Shown: positions 6,235 through 10,031 of the stretch, piece by piece
How positions within the stretch are numbered: the stretch's first letter is position 1
Layout: each line of letters begins with the position of its first letter
NCBI GenBank assembly: GCA_029557025.1
Contig: JAKPRU010001146.1
Span: forward strand, 1-10,031
DNA: 10,031 nt
Origin: Candidatus Omnitrophota bacterium
GTDB taxonomy: Bacteria; Hinthialibacterota; Hinthialibacteria; Hinthialibacterales; JAKPRU01
Direction of reading: 5' to 3'
Position numbers and translations under genes: made by a program
The notes under the pieces: generated by a model
Told to the model about the DNA's origin: nothing
The model's database searches: none
The model's input: the letters and a program-made list of their open reading frames with translations, nothing else

Positions 6235-7413
6235 TCAGCCCGTCTCCGTCTCTCGCACAAGAAGGTACCCTGAAACCCATCCCTTTGGAGCGTTATTTTG
6301 GTCTCTTTCCTTCGAACGGCCAAAGATCGTATAGAATTCCTGCTCCGGGTTAAACCCACTGACGACTTCCCTTACGCTGTAATCATAATCGTCGCATATC
6401 GTGTGCACTACGTCTGAATCTGTCGAGGTTGCCTTGTATACGTGTTCTCCGAGATAATCTGCGGGAAGAGCGAAGTCCTGATATCGTGACCTGTAGCGTG
6501 TTGTCCTTTCGTGCTCTTGCTTCTTTAAAATGACCGCGATTGTCCGATCAAGACAGTATTTTGCATCTGAGAGATTGGCTTCATCAGGAAGATCCAGATT
6601 ATACTTGATACACCATTCGCTGTTGCACTCGCCCCTGAATACTTGGGGTGTCAGGCGTCTAAGATTCTCCAGTTCTGCTGTGTTAATGCCCCACTCCATG
6701 GCGTCCAATTTCCATCTTTCGTAGTCTATTTGAATGTAATCAAGTGGATCTCTCACATTTTCCTGAATCCACTTTTTCTGCGCCATCCAGTAAGGCGCTT
6801 TACAGCCACCGACCGCGCATAATTGCAGGATCACAGATTCGCTCGCCTCTTGATCCTTCCAACGGTATATCGAATAATCGTCTTCAAACTCAATGAATAT
6901 CGCCTTTCTTATCTCTATGAGTGCATCGAAATATCGAGATTCTGCAATACATTCCTCCGCCGACTTGAGAAAGACTTTCGCCTCGCCTTCATCAAGCAAA
7001 TCTGACAAATAAACATCCGCCAGGGACCTCCCAATGACGGCTTTCACAGCATCTTCCATAGATTGTTGGGCGGCATCAAAATAGTTCCTCACTGTGGCAG
7101 GTTCGGCCACCTGAGCATAATGTTTTGTGAGAACGCGTTGCTTGTTCAGCGCCTTGAGGGTTCCCGATTTCGACACCCCTATGCCTTCCCTTCTCAATTC
7201 GCCAATGAGCTCATCGAAAGAGATTCTGTCAATATTCTTTTTTTCATCTACGCCGCGCTCGATGAGAAGAGCATAGAAAACAATTTCCAGCGCGTCCTGC
7301 AAGACAACGAGACCAGCTGATGCAAGGTATCTGTCTTCCGAGATGCACAGACCGGAAGCCTTCTCTAATAGAGCCTTAGCGATGATGAGCGAATGGAGCG
7401 TTGCTTCTTTCAC
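6235..7413 (-). CDS. unrecognised helical protein with HEPN-like R-x4-H motif
   Basis: I do not recognise a named family. From GTG 7413 the product is 392 residues and mostly alpha-helical. The first ~130 residues (LHSLIIAKALLEKAS, AGLVVLQDALEIVFYALL, LNKQRVLTKHYAQ) form a four-helix-like bundle with R93-VLTK-H98. This is the R-x4-6-H pattern of HEPN ribonuclease domains, here with Val rather than Asn/Asp/His after the Arg. A TPR-like helix pair follows (FLKSAEECIAESRYFDALIEIRKAIF). The C-terminal half is Trp/Tyr-rich (YRW, YWM, KKW, ERW, EWG) and unrecognised. The frame is open back to the GGT stop. A TTG at 7533 would add 40 residues, but AAGGGA lies about nine bases before GTG 7413 and the bundle starts there. 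Sampled lines are 42-43% GC against 53-60% in neighbours, suggesting transfer. A role in RNA cleavage or phage defence is inference. Confidence 0.65.
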   Translation of the reverse strand: MKEATLHSLIIAKALLEKASGLCISEDRYLASAGLVVLQDALEIVFYALLIERGVDEKKNIDRISFDELIGELRREGIGVSKSGTLKALNKQRVLTKHYAQVAEPATVRNYFDAAQQSMEDAVKAVIGRSLADVYLSDLLDEGEAKVFLKSAEECIAESRYFDALIEIRKAIFIEFEDDYSIYRWKDQEASESVILQLCAVGGCKAPYWMAQKKWIQENVRDPLDYIQIDYERWKLDAMEWGINTAELENLRRLTPQVFRGECNSEWCIKYNLDLPDEANLSDAKYCLDRTIAVILKKQEHERTTRYRSRYQDFALPADYLGEHVYKATSTDSDVVHTICDDYDYSVREVVSGFNPEQEFYTIFGRSKERDQNNAPKGWVSGYLLVRETETG

Positions 7414-7560
7414 GGCAGATTTTCCCTTGGATGGAGTATGACCTATTGGGCTTAATATACGTCCCTTCGCAACAACATGGCAGATCGCATACACAGCCAA
7501 GCCTTTCTTGACCGCCACATACGTTTTGGGCAATTCAACCAGCCGGACCCGCTTGCTTCC

Positions 7561-9339
7561 TCAGTATCCCACCGCGCAGCCGTCCTTGCGCGGGTCTGAG
7601 CCGGCGAAATAGCGCATCGGTTCATCCTCGCGCCAGATGGCCTGGTAACCGCCGTACATGTCGCCTCCACGCTTAGTAATTACGTGTCCCATTCTCTCCA
7701 GTTGGTCCATTACCTCATCGGAGATACCGAACTCGCAACCGACTGTACCTCCCTCTTTCATTACGCCGCCCCATGGAGTCGAACTGCCGAAATGCTGTAC
7801 ACGCGGCTGCTCGCCCGCCTGCTGCGGCGACAAGCGAAAGTCGATCATGTTCATCAATACCTGTACATGACCTTGCGGCTGCATGTCGCCCCCCATTACT
7901 CCGAATGCACATTTCGGTCTCCCGGCTTGTGTCAGGAATCCCGGAATAATTGTGTGGAACGGCCGCTTATGTGGCTGGAGCGCGTTCCGGTGTTTGGGAT
8001 TGAGGCTGAAACTGCGCCCCCGGTTCTGCAGGCAGAATCCGAGTCCGGTCGGGACCTCCCGCGATCCCCAACTTGCGTAGATACTCTGGATGAGCGAAAC
8101 CATGTTCCCTTGTTTATCGGCGGTACACAGGTAGATGGTATCTTTCGAGCCGTCCAGGTTCCCCGGCTTGACGTTAGTCGATGCCCGGCTGGAGTTGATT
8201 TGTTTTGCGCGTGCCTGCCCGTAGTCTTTCGAGATTAGTTGTTGAAGCGGTACATCGGCATAGTCCATGTCAGCGTAATAGACAGAGCGATCCTCATAGG
8301 CTAGTTTCTTGGCCTCGATAAAAAGATGTAGATGTTCCGCGCAGTTCGGCTGAAGCGATCCGATATCGAATGTCTCCAGCATGTTCAGCATCTGGAGCGC
8401 CGCAATTCCCTGCCCGTTCGGCGGAATCTCCCATACATCGAAACCGCGATAGGAGGTCGATACCGGTTTGACCCACGTGGCCTCATGGTCTCTAAAATCT
8501 TCGAGAGTGAACCGTCCGCCGCGTTCGTTCGAGTACCGGACAATCCGTTCGGCTATCTCGCCCTGGTAAAACCCGTCCTCCCCATCCCGCATCAGGATCT
8601 CGAAGGAACTGGCGATGTCGGGATTGGTGAACACCTGGCCATAGTCAGGCGGTTTGCCGTTGATGAGGTAGGTCCCGGCTGCGTTGGGGAATTCCTTGAA
8701 GTCTTCCTCCGCCCCACGAAAGTATTCCGCGATGAACTCGGTCACCGGGAACCCTTCCCTGGCATGGCAGACCGCCGGAGTGAGGACTTCTTTGAAGGAG
8801 AGTTTTCCAAACCGGTTCAGTAATTCCGCCCAGCCGCTGACACAACCCGGAACGGACCAGGTCAGCGGCCCCAGGTTCGGGAGGCATTTGTCGAAGCCCG
8901 CTTTTCTGGCTTCTTCCAGGCTCCAGGAGTACGGGGAGCGCCCGCTGGCGTTCAGAGCGTACAACTTCCGGTCCGCCTCCACCCAGAGGATCGCGAACAG
9001 GTCTCCACCGGGGCCACAGCTCATCGGCTCGACCACGCTCATCATCGCGCTGGATGCTACAGCCGCGTCGATGGCATTGCCGCCGGATTTCAGGATATCC
9101 ACAGCCGCCATGCTCGCAAGCGGCTGGCTTGTGGCCGCTACACCGTTCCGGCATACCACTGTGGAGCGGTTGATATTCCGCCCGCGAAGTCGCTGCCGGT
9201 CGATCCTGCCCGGCTCGCCCAGAGGGACGGTTCCCGTACCGGCCTGGATTGTCTGACTTGCGAACGCTTTTCCCGAAAAGCGGATCTGTGACAGCAATCC
9301 TGCGGCGGCGTTTGCCTTGATGAAATGTCGTCGTTTCAT
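7561..9339 (-). CDS. ggt: gamma-glutamyltransferase-family N-terminal nucleophile hydrolase, Tat-exported
   Basis: The 592-residue product belongs to the gamma-glutamyltranspeptidase family, which self-cleaves into large and small subunits and hydrolyses or transfers gamma-glutamyl groups of glutathione-like or acyl substrates. The expected nucleophile is T401 in KDTIYL, giving a 192-residue small subunit. Other landmarks are GNAIDAAVA (88-96), GPGGD (109-113), R134 as candidate carboxylate-binding arginine, NGQG (308-311), the glycine pair in GVMGGDMQPQGH (G483-G484) and the terminal DPRKDGCAVGY. TIYLCTAD...GNMVSLIQS in place of TTHFSVVD points to the YwrD/cephalosporin-acylase-like branch rather than classical GGT, so the substrate is uncertain. 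The N-terminus has KRRHFIKAN, a twin-arginine signal, with AFA as likely cleavage site near residue 27. AGGAG lies seven bases before the ATG. Stop TGA 7561-7563. Confidence 0.93.
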   Translation of the reverse strand: MKRRHFIKANAAAGLLSQIRFSGKAFASQTIQAGTGTVPLGEPGRIDRQRLRGRNINRSTVVCRNGVAATSQPLASMAAVDILKSGGNAIDAAVASSAMMSVVEPMSCGPGGDLFAILWVEADRKLYALNASGRSPYSWSLEEARKAGFDKCLPNLGPLTWSVPGCVSGWAELLNRFGKLSFKEVLTPAVCHAREGFPVTEFIAEYFRGAEEDFKEFPNAAGTYLINGKPPDYGQVFTNPDIASSFEILMRDGEDGFYQGEIAERIVRYSNERGGRFTLEDFRDHEATWVKPVSTSYRGFDVWEIPPNGQGIAALQMLNMLETFDIGSLQPNCAEHLHLFIEAKKLAYEDRSVYYADMDYADVPLQQLISKDYGQARAKQINSSRASTNVKPGNLDGSKDTIYLCTADKQGNMVSLIQSIYASWGSREVPTGLGFCLQNRGRSFSLNPKHRNALQPHKRPFHTIIPGFLTQAGRPKCAFGVMGGDMQPQGHVQVLMNMIDFRLSPQQAGEQPRVQHFGSSTPWGGVMKEGGTVGCEFGISDEVMDQLERMGHVITKRGGDMYGGYQAIWREDEPMRYFAGSDPRKDGCAVGY

Positions 9340-9346
9340 GGTCCGA

Positions 9347-9351
9347 CTCCT
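9347..9351 (-). promoter_or_regulatory. ribosome binding site of the GGT gene
   Basis: AGGAG on the minus strand ends seven bases before the ATG at 9339, supporting that start and the twin-arginine leader it exposes. Confidence 0.8.
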
Positions 9352-9369
9352 ATGAAGTCCTGAAGGTCA

Positions 9370-9395
9370 ATCGGTGGAATGGACATCGGTGGAAT
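9370..9395. repeat. 11-bp direct repeat ATCGGTGGAAT, two copies
   Basis: Two identical copies at 9370-9380 and 9385-9395 start 15 bp apart, upstream of the GGT ribosome binding site on the minus strand. This could be a pair of half-sites for a regulator, possibly the adjacent winged-helix protein, or a simple local duplication. Nothing in the sequence separates these options. Confidence 0.45.
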
Positions 9396-9478
9396 CATGT
9401 ACGCCACGGGGCCGAATCCATAGAGCTCCACCGCGTCGGCTCTTCAATCCGCAGTTTTTCCGATTCTCTCTCTGCTTG

Positions 9479-9504
9479 AATTCGTAATTCGTAATTCGTA
9501 ATTC
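9479..9504. repeat. 7-bp tandem repeat (AATTCGT)x3.7
   Basis: AATTCGT is repeated three times in phase and followed by AATTC. On the other strand it reads GAATTACGAATTACG. Heptanucleotide tandem repeats of this exact kind are common in intergenic DNA of diverse bacteria and translate spuriously as repeated NYELRI peptides. Copy number can vary between strains. Its place between divergent genes means length change could alter promoter spacing, but this is speculative. Confidence 0.85.
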
Positions 9505-9555
9505 TCTTTTTTAAAATCCCCATTTCTGCGCCGATTCCCTCTAATAATAGGAGAA

Positions 9556-10031
9556 ATGATTTCCGTGAGAACGAAGCAAGCCCCCACAACGGAAACCCTT
9601 GTCAGCCGATGGCTGAACAGCCATTGCGACGAGATGGGAATGGTTCGGTTTCATATCCGCGAACTGGCCAAAGAGATCAAACGAGATCGACGCACCATCG
9701 GCCGCACACTCGTGATTCTGAAAGCAAGCGAACGGATTGTGGAATACAAGCTCCAACGCGGTCAGCGGCTCATCCGGCTTCGCATGCGACCGCCGGAGCA
9801 GGAAGGCGGAACCGACCGTCCGGTACCCTTGGAAGCCCGCATACATGAACTCGAACGGATCACCGGATGCAACGGGCTGTTACTGCCACTGATTGAACAA
9901 TTCGCCGTTACGGAACAGACCCTCGGCGACATCGACCGGGAGCTCTGTTGGAACGGCCTCGAACCGAAAGAACGTGATGCGCTTCGAAAAACCCGCGCGC
10001 AGCAGACCACCATCCTGATGCGGCTCCTCAG
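9556..10031 (+). CDS. winged-helix-like DNA-binding protein (3' end cut by window edge)
   Basis: A frame of 158 codons runs off the right edge without a stop. Residues 12-23 form a helix (TETLVSRWLNSH). Residues 32-56 (FHIRELAKEIKRDRRTIGRTLVILK) look like a helix-turn-helix with a basic recognition helix, and 57-78 (ASERIVEYKLQRGQRLIRLRMR) resemble the beta wing. A linker of about 12 residues leads to helices with coiled-coil character (LEARIHELERITG, TLGDIDREL, KERDALRKTRAQQT). This suggests a transcription regulator or plasmid/phage replication-type DNA-binding protein; the family is not recognised. AGGAG at 9549-9553 is only two bases from ATG 9556, so GTG at 9565 (spacing 11) may be the true start. 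It is divergent from GGT, which it might control. Minus-strand frames here are longer in places but have no recognisable content. Confidence 0.65.
   Translation, partial: MISVRTKQAPTTETLVSRWLNSHCDEMGMVRFHIRELAKEIKRDRRTIGRTLVILKASERIVEYKLQRGQRLIRLRMRPPEQEGGTDRPVPLEARIHELERITGCNGLLLPLIEQFAVTEQTLGDIDRELCWNGLEPKERDALRKTRAQQTTILMRLL

Larger units (their letters stand above)
9340..9555. other. divergent intergenic region between GGT and the winged-helix gene
   Basis: This 216-bp spacer must hold control signals for two genes that diverge from it. It contains an 11-bp direct repeat ATCGGTGGAAT at 9370-9380 and 9385-9395, a 7-bp tandem repeat at 9479-9504, and an AT-rich TTTTTTAAAAT at 9507-9517 whose TAAAAT could be a plus-strand -10 box but lacks a convincing -35. 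No promoter can be called firmly for either direction, and I see no RNA gene or further coding region. Confidence 0.6.

Noticed and set aside
6208..6240. Inverted CGGGC ... GCCCG near the 3' end of the HEPN-like gene as terminator
   Set aside because: The stem is only 5 bp with a 12-base loop and there is no T-run, so I cannot support a terminator.
7684..8238. Plus-strand frame of 184 codons within the GGT gene
   Set aside because: Antisense to the catalytic core of a confidently identified enzyme, with no recognisable family content.
9395..9589. Minus-strand 64-codon frame translating as ITNYELRI in the spacer
   Set aside because: The peptide is produced by the 7-bp tandem repeat and has no independent coding evidence.
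1..10031. CRISPR array, tRNA, rRNA, riboswitch, prophage or insertion sequence
   Set aside because: No regularly spaced repeats with unique spacers, no tRNA-like cloverleaf, no transposase or integrase motifs and no terminal inverted repeats with target duplications were seen.

Overview
The window looks like chromosomal DNA from an uncultured Gram-negative bacterium. Evidence for a Gram-negative cell is an outer-membrane porin with a terminal phenylalanine, an MsbA-type ABC exporter, and Sec and Tat signal peptides. Most genes are roughly 53-60% GC in the lines I counted. Intergenic spaces carry several kinds of short dispersed-type repeat. No marker gene here fixes the phylum.

Layout. Positions 1-5132 hold three genes on the minus strand. 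An MsbA-like ABC exporter runs off the left edge (1-1471). A coiled-coil porin follows (1659-2993). Then comes a secreted PHP/DUF3604-type metal-dependent hydrolase-like protein (3123-5132). The two spacers between them (about 190 and 130 bp) contain hairpin or palindromic repeats. Positions 5212-5457 hold a GGACA-rich repeat and the last ~65 codons of an HpcH/HpaI-type aldolase, which looks like a gene remnant. Positions 5565-6115 hold a tightly overlapping plus-strand pair: a small predicted nuclease-fold protein and a DUF2283 protein, a plausible toxin-antitoxin-like module. Convergent to it, 6235-7413 encodes an AT-richer, unrecognised helical protein with an R-x4-H motif of HEPN type. Positions 7561-9339 encode a Tat-exported gamma-glutamyltransferase-family enzyme on the minus strand. 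A divergent 216-bp spacer with a 7-bp tandem repeat separates it from a winged-helix-like gene (9556 onward) that leaves the right edge.

How it fits together. The flanks are envelope and exported-enzyme genes that are probably expressed independently, since spacers are long and carry repeats. The stretch 5210-7530 looks like an accessory patch with a broken gene, a TA-like pair and a low-GC HEPN-like gene. This is the only part of the window with a real chance of holding an uncharacterised defence or stress module. That reading is inference from motifs, gene order and composition, and no search was run.
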